In this document: piece after piece, positions 35,291-45,700 of the stretch
How the letters are laid out: every line of letters begins with the position of its first letter
Numbering within the stretch: the stretch's first letter is position 1
From: Pseudomonas graminis
Lineage (GTDB): Bacteria; Pseudomonadota; Gammaproteobacteria; Pseudomonadales; Pseudomonadaceae
Length of the DNA stretch: 64,000 bases
Direction of reading: 5' to 3'
Assembly: GCF_900111735.1 (NCBI RefSeq)
Contig: NZ_FOHW01000014.1
Span: forward strand, 1 to 64,000
Notes under the pieces: model-generated
Seen by the model: only the letters and a program-made list of their open reading frames with translations
Database searches by the model: none
Told to the model about the DNA's origin: nothing
Made by a program: the position numbers and the translations under genes

Positions 35291-36550
35291 TCAGCGCAAT
35301 AACGCGACGTTTTCGTCGATCCGCGCCTGCAGCATCACAACGGTTGCCGGAGTGATCAAGCCGGGGCTGGTCTGCTCGGCGATCTCCGCAAATCGACTCG
35401 CCACATCGCAAATTCCGTCAATCACCCTGCCCGCCTTCTCCGCTGACACCTCGGCCTCATCCGCAAGCCGGAGCATCGCCTTTCGATCAATCGCCAGCGC
35501 CTCTCCCAGCACGTCCATCTGGTGATATCCCCCCGGTCCCTCGCAGAAGGTCACGTCGTAGGCCGGCGCCAGCGTCCAGGTGCCGGACGCCGACATGAGG
35601 TAGGCAAAATTCTTCGGATGATCGTCGCGGTTATTAAACGCTACGTTGAACACGGCGCGCTCGAAGGCGATGGCTTTCTCGCGGACGTCGTTGGTGCAGA
35701 GTTGCGTCGCGCGCAGGAAGTTGACGTAGTCCAGCGATCCCGGCGAGGTGTAGTCCGCGCCGGTGAACGCGGCGAGGCTTTGCATGGGTACTCGCTTGCC
35801 CTGGATGCGGTCGAAGCGTCGGCTGGCGAATGCTGCCAGGCCGTTGGGCAATACGAAATGCTCAGTGTGGGGCGTTTTGATGCCGCATAAGCGCAGGCAG
35901 TGGGCGTAGACCATCTCGATGGCGCAGACTTCGGCGTGCTCGCCTTTGGCCGGAAACTTGATCAGCCAGGCTTCGAAACCCGGTGTCGCGGCGGTGGTGA
36001 AGGCGCCTGTTTCGGGATCGCGGTAGACCAGCGCCTTGGGCCGTGCGCCCTGGGGCGAGCCGCCAACCAGCATCAACGTGTGCAGGAATTCTCCGCCGTC
36101 ACCCTGGACCACTTCCTGAATCTCCGCGGCCAGCAACTCGATGGGGACATGGGCCTGGGCCTCCAGTCCCTCGGGGGCGACAGGCTCGAACGACATCGCA
36201 CCCATGGCCGTATTCCCGATGTAGGCCAGCCGCTCCAGCGGCCCGATGCGCGCCGCATTGAGCTGACGACGCCTGAACAAGCGGTCCATCAGCAGCATGC
36301 CCCAACCATCCGGCAACGCGTCGTAGACCGGCCCCGGCAGACCGAGCTGGTGGGCAGCGAAGCCACGGCGCAGGCGCGGCCCCTCCAGCGGCAGCGTGTA
36401 ACTCGACAGCTCCAGGCCTCTGGACCTCGCCTCGTCGCTGTACTCGAAGACAATCTGCGGACGCCCGGTGATGGCCGTCGTCGACACTAACGTGCCCCAC
36501 AGCCAGCGCTCGTCCCAGCCGTTGTAATACACCTTGACCTGCTCAAGCAT
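35291..36550 (-). CDS. hipA: HipA-family kinase toxin
   Basis: A 419-residue HipA-type serine/threonine kinase. Motifs: glycine-rich LVGGSPQGARPKALV (nucleotide loop), WLIKFPAKGEHAEVCAIEM, ASRRFDR, the catalytic NNRDDHPKNFAYL and the metal-binding LAPAYDVTF. The E. coli protein phosphorylates glutamyl-tRNA synthetase and induces dormancy; the target here is unproven. The ATG at 36550 overlaps the hipB stop by 8 bases, so expression is coupled. A longer frame to 36700 runs inside hipB in another frame. Confidence 0.85.
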   Translation of the reverse strand: MLEQVKVYYNGWDERWLWGTLVSTTAITGRPQIVFEYSDEARSRGLELSSYTLPLEGPRLRRGFAAHQLGLPGPVYDALPDGWGMLLMDRLFRRRQLNAARIGPLERLAYIGNTAMGAMSFEPVAPEGLEAQAHVPIELLAAEIQEVVQGDGGEFLHTLMLVGGSPQGARPKALVYRDPETGAFTTAATPGFEAWLIKFPAKGEHAEVCAIEMVYAHCLRLCGIKTPHTEHFVLPNGLAAFASRRFDRIQGKRVPMQSLAAFTGADYTSPGSLDYVNFLRATQLCTNDVREKAIAFERAVFNVAFNNRDDHPKNFAYLMSASGTWTLAPAYDVTFCEGPGGYHQMDVLGEALAIDRKAMLRLADEAEVSAEKAGRVIDGICDVASRFAEIAEQTSPGLITPATVVMLQARIDENVALLR

Positions 36551-36881
36551 CGCCCGACTTCCTGATACGTTGACGCTCGGCGGCGGCTTCGTAGCGGCGA
36601 ATGTCATCCAGGCTGTCGAGCCTGGGCATGAACAGCCCTTCCAGCTCCCTGGTTCGGCCGAGGACCATGGCCACGCGGACCAGATTTTCGAAGCTGACAT
36701 TGCGCCCGGCTTCGAGATTGGAAACGGTATTGACGCCCACGCCGGCGCGACTGGCGACGTCGGCCTGGGTCATCTCCAGCGCAAGGCGCTCGGCGCGCAA
36801 TCGGACGCAGAGGCGACTGACGATTTCACCGGGCTTGCTGAAGCTTAAATCCAACATGAGGGCGCACAGTCCGTCTGCCAT
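36543..36881 (-). CDS. hipB: HipB-type antitoxin, XRE helix-turn-helix
   Basis: A protein of up to 112 residues with an XRE/Cro helix-turn-helix (ALEMTQADVASRAGVGVNTV, then SNLEAGRNVSFENLVRVAMV), typical of HipB antitoxins that repress their operon and bind HipA. The C terminus, ending ERQRIRKSGDA, is a flexible tail. It precedes hipA in the expected order. The start may be 36881 or 36857, as neither has a strong ribosome site. No exact E. coli HipB operator was found upstream. Confidence 0.82.
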   Translation of the reverse strand: MADGLCALMLDLSFSKPGEIVSRLCVRLRAERLALEMTQADVASRAGVGVNTVSNLEAGRNVSFENLVRVAMVLGRTRELEGLFMPRLDSLDDIRRYEAAAERQRIRKSGDA

Positions 36882-37105
36882 TGATGCGAGCCAGTATGGG
36901 CCAGCTCTTTAATGACTTCAACGACTGTAACTCCATCTTGATGGGGCTTATGGCAGCTTTATGAGCTTAGGACACAGTTTAATGGATTTATAATTTGAAC
37001 AACGCTTCGAGCATTGGTACCGGAGATATCTGCTCCAGCAATGGGGCAATGTGCCGGGCGCGAGCCTCATCTTCGCCCAGCGTTGATCCAAGCGGTCAAC
37101 TGCAT
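36882..37105. other. Intergenic region between TonB receptor and hipB
   Basis: 224 bases, AT-rich around 36905-37000 (for example TTTATAATTTGAAC), presumably the hipBA promoter. No repeat or terminator was recognised at the 3' end of the receptor gene, which has its stop at 37106. Confidence 0.4.
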
Positions 37106-39508
37106 TCAAAAACCGATGGTTGCTGACAGCAGGTAGGTTCTGGGAGTGGCCAGCGTCAGGCCGGGCTCGCTGTCATCCGAGGCGCCGGCGGAGGCCCAGT
37201 AACGCTTGTCCATGATGTTTTCGATATTGGCACGCAGCGTGATGTCCTTCTGGTCGACCTTGAAGGCGTAGCGCGCACCTACATCGAACCGCTCGGAAGA
37301 ATCGATACTTTTGCTGTTGGCCTGATCCAGATACTGCGAACTGGTGTAGATACCCCGGCCGGTCAGGGTCAGGCCCTTGACCTGCGGCACGTCCCACTCG
37401 ACACCCAGGTTGGCGTTGTATTCGGGCGTGGCAGGTGCCCGGTTGCCATCGAACTGACCGTTGACGGTGTGGGCGAGTTTGCTGTCGATGTACATCACCC
37501 CGCCGAGCAGGCGGAAGCCCTTGAGGGGTTCGCCGAACATCGTCAGCTCGACGCCGTCATTCTGGCGTTTGCCATTGGCGCCGAAAACCCGCGACGTGGC
37601 GTTGGTCTCGTAAGCCGGCTGTTTGACACGAAACACACTGGCGGTGAACGCATACGATCCCAAGTCATACTTGGCACCGACTTCGAGCTGACGACTGACG
37701 AACGGCGGGAATATCTCGTCTTCATTAATCGAGGTAGACGGCGCGATTTTGCCTTGGCTCAGGCCTTCCATGTAGTTGGCGTACACCGACAGGTCATCAG
37801 TGACCTTGTACAGAATGCCACCTGAAGGCGAGACCTTCTCCTCGTCGTAGGCGGTGTCGCCCTTGACGTTGTCAGTCCAGTCATCAACCTTGACCCGCTG
37901 CCAGCGGGCACCGAGTGTCAGCAGCAGGCGGTCATCGAAGAAACCCAGGGTGTCGGTCAAGGCCACACCGCTGAAACGGTTTTCGGTGTAGACCCTGGCG
38001 TCGGATCGAGTCGGGTTGACCGGAGTCGGCGTCTCTATCGGGTCGTACAGGTTGCTGGGCGAGGACGCATAACGCGCGCCGCCGTTCTCGAAGTCCATGT
38101 AGAAATAGCTGGCAGCCAGATTGACCTCGTGGCTGACCGGGCCGGTGTGGAACCAGTTGCGCACCCCTGCGTTGGCCGTCCGGACATTTTCGTCACGGGT
38201 AAAGTCACGGGGTTGCACGCTGAAGTCGCCGGCATTGTTGGTCACCGACACCGCATGGCGCAGGAACTCGTGGTTGCTTTTGCGCGCACCGACTCCGCCA
38301 TAGAGCATGACCGAATCATTGACGTCGTACTCGGCATTCACCGCCCCGAAGGTGTCCCGGGTGCGCGCCTTGCTCCAGGCCTGCGCATAGTTGTCGCGCA
38401 CATCTTTGGCGTCGGGCACTTTGGCATTGGCACCGACTTGCACACGCTCCTGGGGTGCGTCGGTGTCACGTTCGGTGTGGCCGATATCGGTCGACAGGCG
38501 CAAACGCTCGCCGCGGAAGTCCAGCCCCAGCACCGCCATCTCGCGGTCGACGCTCTGGTGGTCCCACTCGGTATCGCCAGATTGCTTCACGCCGTTGAAG
38601 CGGATGCCAAACCTGTCGTCTTCACCGAACCGGCGAGCCACGTCCACAGCGGTGCCGACCTGCCCCTTGGACGCATAGCTGGTGGTGAATTCGGTGATTG
38701 GCTTGTCGGTTGCCCGTTTCGGCACCACGTTGATGCCGCCGCCGACACTGCCGCGGGGCGAGATGCCATTGATCATTTGGCTCGGGCCTTTAAGGATGTC
38801 GACCCGCTCGGCCATTTCCATGTCGATGGTGTAGGTGGGCAGAATGCCGTAAAGACCGTTGTAGGAAACGTCACTGTTGAACAGGCTGAAACCACGAATG
38901 GTGAACTGTTCGTAACGCCCGCCCGCCGGGTTGGTGGAGCGCACCGACGGATCACTGGCAATCAGGTCGCCCAGCGTGCGGGCCTGCAGGTTTTTCACCG
39001 CCTCCTGGGTGTAGGTGGTCATGCTGAACGGCGTTTCCATGAAATCCCGCGAGCCGAGCATGCCTTGCGACCCTTTGCGCGCGACCTGACCGCCTGCATA
39101 TTCCTGACCGTCTGTGGCGCCGCCGTCGCCGACAATTGACGTCGGCGCCAGCTGCATGCTCGTGCTTTCAACGGCAGGAATCAGCGTGTACGCCTGATCG
39201 CCCACGGGCACCAGTTGCAGGCCCGTGCCCTGCAACAGTTGCGCAAAGCCTTCTTCGACTGCGAAGTCGCCCGACAGCCCGGCGCTGTTGCGTCCGTTCA
39301 CCAGCGCAGGGTCTACCGACAGGTTGACGCCGGCCTGCCCGGCAAACCGGGTCAGCGCGGCACTCAGCGTGCCAGCGGGCACCTCATAGCCGCGCCTGTT
39401 CGCGGTGTCGGCCCAACTGGTCGAGATGAACAGAGGAGTGGAATTCAGGGTCAGCAACAGACTGAAATGCAGCAGCGGCCGCAAACGATGGGAAGAAACT
39501 GCGGACAT
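37106..39508 (-). CDS. TonB-dependent siderophore receptor with STN signalling domain
   Basis: An 800-residue outer-membrane receptor. A signal peptide of about 33 residues is followed by a secretin/TonB N-terminal (STN) domain (EVPAGTLSAALTRFAGQAGV, then GTGLQLVPVGDQAY), which contacts FecR. A plug domain (TYTQEAVKNLQARTLGDLIA, ERVDILKGPSQMINGISPRG) and a 22-strand barrel ending LLSATIGF complete it. It transports a ferric siderophore. Length and genetic context are like P. aeruginosa FiuA (ferrichrome), but substrate specificity is not proven, so I give no symbol. The regulator genes lie just upstream. Confidence 0.9.
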   Translation of the reverse strand: MSAVSSHRLRPLLHFSLLLTLNSTPLFISTSWADTANRRGYEVPAGTLSAALTRFAGQAGVNLSVDPALVNGRNSAGLSGDFAVEEGFAQLLQGTGLQLVPVGDQAYTLIPAVESTSMQLAPTSIVGDGGATDGQEYAGGQVARKGSQGMLGSRDFMETPFSMTTYTQEAVKNLQARTLGDLIASDPSVRSTNPAGGRYEQFTIRGFSLFNSDVSYNGLYGILPTYTIDMEMAERVDILKGPSQMINGISPRGSVGGGINVVPKRATDKPITEFTTSYASKGQVGTAVDVARRFGEDDRFGIRFNGVKQSGDTEWDHQSVDREMAVLGLDFRGERLRLSTDIGHTERDTDAPQERVQVGANAKVPDAKDVRDNYAQAWSKARTRDTFGAVNAEYDVNDSVMLYGGVGARKSNHEFLRHAVSVTNNAGDFSVQPRDFTRDENVRTANAGVRNWFHTGPVSHEVNLAASYFYMDFENGGARYASSPSNLYDPIETPTPVNPTRSDARVYTENRFSGVALTDTLGFFDDRLLLTLGARWQRVKVDDWTDNVKGDTAYDEEKVSPSGGILYKVTDDLSVYANYMEGLSQGKIAPSTSINEDEIFPPFVSRQLEVGAKYDLGSYAFTASVFRVKQPAYETNATSRVFGANGKRQNDGVELTMFGEPLKGFRLLGGVMYIDSKLAHTVNGQFDGNRAPATPEYNANLGVEWDVPQVKGLTLTGRGIYTSSQYLDQANSKSIDSSERFDVGARYAFKVDQKDITLRANIENIMDKRYWASAGASDDSEPGLTLATPRTYLLSATIGF

Positions 39509-39576
39509 AAAGGGAAGCTCTCGTCATTTTGTTCACTACCTGGAATGACCAGTGGGACGAAAAAAAGGGACAGGCT

Positions 39577-40545
39577 TCACGCACTATTTTTTGCGGGTGT
39601 GTTTTTTCGGGGCGCCAGGGTGACCCAGTAGCGGGTGCGCCTGTGAATCTCTACCGGCAGACTGGCTGCCAGCAGTGACAGGACCCGGTCAGTGTTATCG
39701 AGCTGGAAACTGCCGGTTACCCGCAATGCTTCTAGCTCAGGCTCCCAGCGCAGCAGGCCGGGGCGGTATCGACCGAGCTCTCGCAGAAAATCACCCAACG
39801 GCTGATTCTGCGCAGTCAGCACGCCGTCACGCCAGCCGGGCAGCATGGCGTCGAAAGCGGTGACCGGCCCTGCGCCGTTTCTGTGCAGGCTGATTTGCTG
39901 TTGCGCCTGCAAAAGCAGCGCTGGGCCTTGCAACGGTTGGACCTGCACCGAGCCGCGGACCACCGAGACCCGGCAGTCGCTCTCGTCCAGACGCACGCAG
40001 ACTTCACCCTGACTGAGCACGATACGACCGTATGGACCCTCGATAGTCAAAGGCGCGCTGCCCGGCACGTTGAGTGCGATTTCTCCGCGTATCAGCTTTA
40101 TCTGCCGGGCACTCAGATCGACATTGACGGCGCTGTCAGTGTTCAGCTGCAGGACACTGCCATCGGCCAGGGTCAGGCGCTGGTGTTCACCAATGGCGGT
40201 GTGCAGGTCGGCGCGCCAGACCTCCACCGGTAACTGACGTCCCAACAGCCATACCGCCGGAGCCAGTACGACAACGCCCAATATGCTTTTCAGCGCGGCG
40301 CGTCGAGCCTCGTCGGGGCGATCCAGCGTCGCCATCGCCAGATTGGCGGGCAAGGCCGAAAAGCGCTGGCGCAGTTGCTGAGCCTTTTGCCAGGCGCGCT
40401 CGTTGTTAACCGCACTGTCGCGCCAGTGCTGCAGCTCGGCATGATCTTCCTCACTGGCACTGCCGGATTCCAGCAGCGCCAGCCATCGTGCAGCGCTGCG
40501 AACCACCTCGCGCTCTTCGTTAGAGGGTGCCGAACGACTCACCAA
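39577..40545 (-). CDS. FecR-family transmembrane anti-sigma regulator
   Basis: A 322-residue protein with an N-terminal cytoplasmic part (residues about 1-80, DUF4880-like, with AARWLALLESGSASEEDHAE), one membrane segment (LKSILGVVVLAPAVWLLGRQ), and a periplasmic FecR domain (HTAIGEHQRLTLADGSVLQL, IKLIRGEIALNV). It relays siderophore occupancy from the receptor STN domain to the sigma factor. The start is TTG 40545 or GTG 40542. The sigma-factor stop overlaps it, so translation is coupled. Confidence 0.9.
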   Translation of the reverse strand: MVSRSAPSNEEREVVRSAARWLALLESGSASEEDHAELQHWRDSAVNNERAWQKAQQLRQRFSALPANLAMATLDRPDEARRAALKSILGVVVLAPAVWLLGRQLPVEVWRADLHTAIGEHQRLTLADGSVLQLNTDSAVNVDLSARQIKLIRGEIALNVPGSAPLTIEGPYGRIVLSQGEVCVRLDESDCRVSVVRGSVQVQPLQGPALLLQAQQQISLHRNGAGPVTAFDAMLPGWRDGVLTAQNQPLGDFLRELGRYRPGLLRWEPELEALRVTGSFQLDNTDRVLSLLAASLPVEIHRRTRYWVTLAPRKNTPAKNSA

Positions 40546-41048
40546 TCCACCGACAGGCAGTGCTCGTAAGCTTGCGCCATGTAGCGCTTGACGGTGCGCT
40601 CGGACACCTCAAGGCGCTGCGCAATGTCGCGATAGCCCAGGCCCTCGAGCTGACTCAAAAGAAATGCCCGGCGTACCGGCGTCGGCAGACCGTCCAGCAA
40701 CTCATCGAGTGCCTGCAGGGTTTCCAGCAGCAGCCAACGCTGTTCGGGAGAAGGCGCGCTGTCCTCAGGCAACCGGGCCAGCGCCTCCAGATAGGCCTGC
40801 TCAAGACTGCGCCGCGTGTAGAAATTGCTGAGCAGGCGCTTGCCCACGGTCAACAGATACGCCCGTGGTTCCTGCAGATCGGCGATCTGTTGAGAGCTGG
40901 ACAGCACCCGTAAAAAAGTATCCTGACTCAGGTCCGCAGCATCCCAGGCATTGCCCATTCGCTTGCGCAGCCAGCTTTCAAGCCAGCCGTGGTGGTCGCG
41001 GTACAGGGAATGCAGGGTCCGCGGAGTTAGCGTCGCTGTGTCAACCAT
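40539..41048 (-). CDS. FecI-type ECF sigma factor
   Basis: An extracytoplasmic-function sigma factor of about 169 residues. Region 2 is visible as WLRKRMGNAWDAADLSQDTF, and region 4 as LSQLEGLGYRDIAQRLEVSE, then RTVKRYMAQAYEHCL. It should direct transcription of the downstream receptor gene when released by its FecR partner. I chose ATG 41048; an upstream ATG at 41078 would sit directly against the Fur box. It is the first gene of the sigma/FecR/receptor set. Confidence 0.9.
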   Translation of the reverse strand: MVDTATLTPRTLHSLYRDHHGWLESWLRKRMGNAWDAADLSQDTFLRVLSSSQQIADLQEPRAYLLTVGKRLLSNFYTRRSLEQAYLEALARLPEDSAPSPEQRWLLLETLQALDELLDGLPTPVRRAFLLSQLEGLGYRDIAQRLEVSERTVKRYMAQAYEHCLSVDW

Positions 41049-41080
41049 GACAAGAGCCTTGAGCGATGGATGCGCCAAAT

Positions 41081-41099
41081 GAGAATGATTCTAATCATT
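41081..41099 (-). promoter_or_regulatory. Fur box upstream of the sigma-factor gene
   Basis: GAGAATGATTCTAATCATT matches the Fur consensus GATAATGATAATCATTATC at most positions. It lies about 33 bases before the chosen sigma start, so iron-replete cells should repress the regulator genes. Confidence 0.75.
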
Positions 41100-41191
41100 G
41101 GCCTATGCCGAGTCCACGCTCTTTTTTAAAAGCCCCCTTGCGATTGCGCACATCCTCCGTGCTTGGGGCCTGAAACGCGGGACGTGCATGA

Positions 41192-41285
41192 GTGGGACTG
41201 GCTTTAGCCGGGAATGAATCAGTGATCACCCTGCAAATGTGAGGGTGTTCATTCCGCCCCCTTCCCGGCTGAAGCCGGTCCTACT
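41192..41285. repeat. REPIN unit between the sigma factor and mexE
   Basis: An inverted pair of REP halves (GTGGGACTGGCTTTAGCCGG and CTTCCCGGCTGAAGCCGGTC) around a spacer like those at 1-231. It lies in the divergent gap between the iron-uptake set and mexE, upstream of the MexT-type site. Confidence 0.85.
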
Positions 41286-41368
41286 AAATCACCGCGTATC
41301 CAGGTTAAACAGGCTTATGCTGCATGACGGTGCAGACTATCGATTACAGACCTTTTAGTACGCCGAAC

Positions 41369-41383
41369 ATCATTACGAATGAT
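41369..41383 (+). promoter_or_regulatory. Nod-box-like MexT binding site before mexE
   Basis: ATC-N9-GAT (ATCATTACGAATGAT) is the core pattern for NodD/MexT-type LysR regulators. It lies 85 bases before the mexE ATG, with a partial second half TCATTCGAT at 41397-41405. It is the expected target of the MexT encoded at 23927-24841. Confidence 0.6.
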
Positions 41384-41467
41384 AGTTACCTTCGCGTCAT
41401 TCGATTCGTGCAATAACACCCCCGAGAACATTATCCGCCCATCTCAATAACATCGGCGGATTCTCCC

Positions 41468-42709
41468 ATGCTTCAGTCTTTAACTCCTTTGCGCTATCCC
41501 CTCGCCGCGTTGACCCTTGTGGTCATCAGCGCGTGCGGCCGGACGCCTGAAGCGACGGTTGCGCCGGCGGCGTCGAAAGTCAATGTGGCCAAGGTGATCG
41601 AGCAACCGGTCAACGAGTGGGACGAAGTCACCGCCCGCCTGGAATCGCCGGAAACCGTTCAGGTTCGCCCGCGTGTTTCCGGTCAGATCGATTCGGTTGC
41701 CTTCACTGACGGCGCGTTGGTGAAGAAAGGCGACCTGCTGTTCCAGATCGACCCCCGCCCGTTCGAAGCCGAAGTGCATCGTCTGGAAGCGCAACTGCAG
41801 CAGTCCAAGGCCGCTGCCCAGCGCAGCACCAACGAAGCCCAGCGCGGCGAACGTCTGCGCACCAACAATGCGATCTCCGCCGAACTCGCCGACTCACGCA
41901 CCACCACCGCCCAGGAATCGAAAGCCGCCGTTGCCGCCATCCAGGCGCAGCTTGATCTGGCACGTCTGAATCTGAGCTTCACCCGCGTCACTGCGCCGAT
42001 CACCGGCCGCGTCAGCCGCGCGGAAATCACCGCCGGCAACATCGTTACCGCCGATCAGACCATCCTCACCAGCCTGGTCTCGACCGACAAGGTCTACGCC
42101 TACTTCGACGCCGACGAACGCGTGTTCCTCAAATACAACCAGCTGGCCCGCGACGGAAAGCGCGGCGCAACGACGCCGGTGTACATGGGCCTGTCCAACG
42201 AAGCCGAAAACCCGCACCTGGGTCAGATGAACTTCGTCGACAACCAGGTCAATCCGCGCACCGGCACCATCCGTGGGCGCGCCGTGTTCGACAACAGCAA
42301 GGGCGAATACACCCCGGGCCTGTACGCACGCCTGAAGCTGGTCGGCAGCGGCACCTACTCGGCCATGCTGATCAAGGACGAAGCGGTCGGCACCGACCTG
42401 GGCAAGAAATTCGTGCTGGTGGTCGACAAGGACAACAAGGCGATCTACCGCAGCGTCGATCTGGGGCCGAAGCTTGAAGGCCTGCGCATCGTGCGCAGCG
42501 GCCTGAGCAAAGACGACCGCATCGTCGTCACCGGCCTGCAGCGCGTGCGTCCGGGTTCACCGGTTGACCCGCAGGACACACCGATGGCCAGCGCCGAAAC
42601 ACTCACCGCACTGCAACAACAACGCCAGGCGCTCGAAGCCAGCAACCAAACCAAGGCCCAGCCGAAGCTGGACGCCAAGGTGGCTGCTTCCGCCACGCCA
42701 CGCGGTTAA
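41468..42709 (+). CDS. mexE: MexE, RND efflux periplasmic adaptor
   Basis: A 413-residue membrane-fusion protein with a lipoprotein signal (LTLVVISAC, lipidated Cys23). The biotinyl-lipoyl half-motifs are VRPRVSGQIDSVAFTDGALV and KKGDLLFQIDPRPFE, followed by an alpha-hairpin (residues about 100-170) and barrel/membrane-proximal domains (LVSTDKVYAYFDADERVFLK). It joins MexF to OprN across the periplasm. The sequence is closely like P. aeruginosa MexE as I recall it. It is first in the operon with 12 bases to mexF. Confidence 0.93.
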   Translation: MLQSLTPLRYPLAALTLVVISACGRTPEATVAPAASKVNVAKVIEQPVNEWDEVTARLESPETVQVRPRVSGQIDSVAFTDGALVKKGDLLFQIDPRPFEAEVHRLEAQLQQSKAAAQRSTNEAQRGERLRTNNAISAELADSRTTTAQESKAAVAAIQAQLDLARLNLSFTRVTAPITGRVSRAEITAGNIVTADQTILTSLVSTDKVYAYFDADERVFLKYNQLARDGKRGATTPVYMGLSNEAENPHLGQMNFVDNQVNPRTGTIRGRAVFDNSKGEYTPGLYARLKLVGSGTYSAMLIKDEAVGTDLGKKFVLVVDKDNKAIYRSVDLGPKLEGLRIVRSGLSKDDRIVVTGLQRVRPGSPVDPQDTPMASAETLTALQQQRQALEASNQTKAQPKLDAKVAASATPRG

Positions 42710-42721
42710 GGGACACACTCG

Positions 42722-45700
42722 ATGAATTTCTCCAAGTTCTTTATCACGCGGCCGATCTTCGCGGCGGTGCTTTCGCTGCTGATCCTGATCGCCGGCGCGA
42801 TCTCGCTGTTCCAGCTGCCCATCAGTGAATACCCGGAAGTCGTGCCGCCGACCGTCGTCGTGCGCGCCAACTTCCCCGGCGCCAACCCGAAAGTGATCGG
42901 CGAAACCGTCGCCGCGCCTTTGGAACAGGCGATCACCGGCGTCGAGAACATGCTCTACATGTCCTCCCAGGCCACGGCCGACGGCAAGCTGACCCTGACC
43001 ATCACCTTTGCGCTGGGGACCAACCTCGACACCGCGCAAGTGCAGGTGCAGAACCGGGTCACCCGGACCGAGCCGAAGCTGCCGGAAGAAGTAACGCGCA
43101 TCGGTATCACCGTGGACAAGGCCTCGCCTGACCTGACGATGGTGGTCCACTTGACCTCGCCGGATCAGCGCTACGACATGCTGTACCTGTCCAACTACGC
43201 GGTCCTCAACATCAAGGATGAGCTGGCACGCCTGAACGGTGTCGGCGATGTGCAGCTGTTCGGCATGGGCGACTACTCGCTGCGTGTCTGGCTCGACCCG
43301 AACAAAACCGCTTCGCGCAACATCACCGCGACCGACGTGGTCAACGCCATTCGCGAGCAGAACCGCCAGGTCGCCGCCGGTCAACTGGGCGCACCGCCCT
43401 CCCCGAGCGCCACCAGCTTCCAGATGTCGATCAACACCCAGGGCCGTCTGGTCTCTGAAGAAGAGTTCGAGAACATCATCGTGCGCGCCGGCGACAACGG
43501 CGAAATCACCCGGGTCAAAGACATCGCCCGCGTCGAACTGGGTTCCAGCCAGTACGCGCTGCGTTCGTTGCTGAACAACCAGCCGGCGGTGGCGATCCCG
43601 ATCTTCCAGCGCCCGGGCTCCAACGCCATCGACATTTCCAACGAAGTGCGCGGCGAGATGGAACTGCTAAAGAAGAACTTCCCGGAAGGCATGGACTACA
43701 GCATCGTCTATGACCCGACGATCTTCGTGCGCGGCTCCATCGAGGCGGTGGTTCACACGCTGTTCGAGGCGCTGATCCTCGTCGTACTCGTGGTGATTCT
43801 GTTCCTGCAGACCTGGCGTGCTTCGATCATCCCGCTGGCCGCCGTGCCGGTGTCGTTGATCGGTACCTTCGCGGTCATGCACCTGTTTGGCTTCTCCCTC
43901 AACGCGCTGTCGCTGTTCGGGCTGGTACTGGCGATTGGTATCGTCGTGGACGACGCCATCGTGGTGGTGGAGAACGTCGAGCGAAACATCGAGCTTGGCC
44001 ACGAACCGATGGAGGCCACACAGATCGCCATGCGAGAAGTGACCGGCCCGATCATCGCCACGGCCCTGGTGCTGTGTGCGGTGTTCATCCCGGCGGCGTT
44101 CATCTCCGGATTGACCGGGCAATTCTATAAACAGTTTGCGTTGACGATCGCCATCTCTACGGTGATCTCGGCCTTCAACTCCCTGACCCTGTCGCCTGCC
44201 CTGGCGGCCGTGTTGCTGCGCGCCCACGATGCGCCGAAGGATGGCTTCTCACGCTTCCTCGACAAGCTCTTCGGCGCCTGGCTGTTCCGGCCGTTCAACC
44301 GCTTCTTCGTCAAGGCCAGTAACGGTTATGTGAGCACGGTGGGTCGGGTGATCCGCGTCAGCGGTGTGGCGCTGGTGGTGTACGCCGGCCTGATCGTCAT
44401 GACCTGGCTGGGTTTCTCCACCACGCCAACCGGTTTCGTGCCGGCGCAGGATAAACAGTACCTGGTGGCCTTCGCGCAACTGCCGGACGCCGCGAGCCTG
44501 GACCGCACCGAAGACGTGATCAAGCGCATGTCCGACATCGCGCTGAAGCAACCAGGCGTTGAAAGCGCCGTGGCCTTCCCGGGCCTGTCGATCAACGGTT
44601 TCACCAACAGCCCGAACTCCGGCATCGTCTTCGTCACGCTCAAGCCATTCGAAGATCGCACGGCAGCCGACCAGTCGGCCGGTGCCATCGCCGGTGCCCT
44701 CAACGGCAAATATGCGGGGATTCAGGAAGCCTACATGGCGATCTTCCCGCCGCCGCCGGTACAAGGCCTGGGCACGATCGGCGGTTTCCGTCTGCAGATC
44801 GAAGACCGCGGCAACCTGGGTTATGACGAGCTGTACAAAGAGACGATGAACATCATCGGCAAGAGCCGCAGCGTGCCGGAACTGGCCGCGCTGTTCACCA
44901 GCTACACGGTGAACGTGCCCCAGGTCGATGCCGCCATCGACCGCGAAAAAGCCAAGACCCTCGGTGTGCCGATCAGCGACATCTTCGACACCCTGCAGGT
45001 CTACCTGGGCTCGCTGTACGCCAACGACTTCAACCGTTTCGGCCGGACCTATCAGGTCAACGTCCAGGCTGAACAGCAGTTCCGTCAGGACGCTGAACAG
45101 ATCGGTCAGCTGAAAGTGCGCAACAACCGCGGCGAAATGATCCCGTTGGCGACGCTGTTGAAAGTCACCAACACCTCGGGCCCGGACCGCGTCATGCACT
45201 ACAACGGCTTCATCACCGCCGAGATCAACGGCGCGGCGGGTCCGGGTTTCAGCTCGGGTCAAGCGCAGGTGGCGATGGAAAAACTGCTCAAGGAAGAACT
45301 GCCCAACGGCATGACCTACGAGTGGACCGACCTGACCTACCAACAGATCCTGTCGGGCAACACCGCGTTGCTGGTCTTCCCGCTCTGCGTACTGCTGGCG
45401 TTCCTGGTACTGGCGGCGCTGTATGAAAGCTGGAGCCTGCCGCTGGCGGTGATCCTGATCGTACCGATGACCCTGCTGTCGGCCATTGCCGGTGTGATCA
45501 TTGCCGGGAGCGACAACAACATCTTCACCCAGATCGGCCTGATCGTACTGGTGGGCCTGGCCTGCAAGAACGCGATTCTGATCGTCGAGTTCGCCAAGGA
45601 TGAGCAAGACAAGGGCAAGACTCCGCTGGAGGCTGTGCTTGAAGCCTGCCGCCTGCGTCTGCGGCCGATCCTGATGACCTCCTTCGCGTTCATCATGGGT

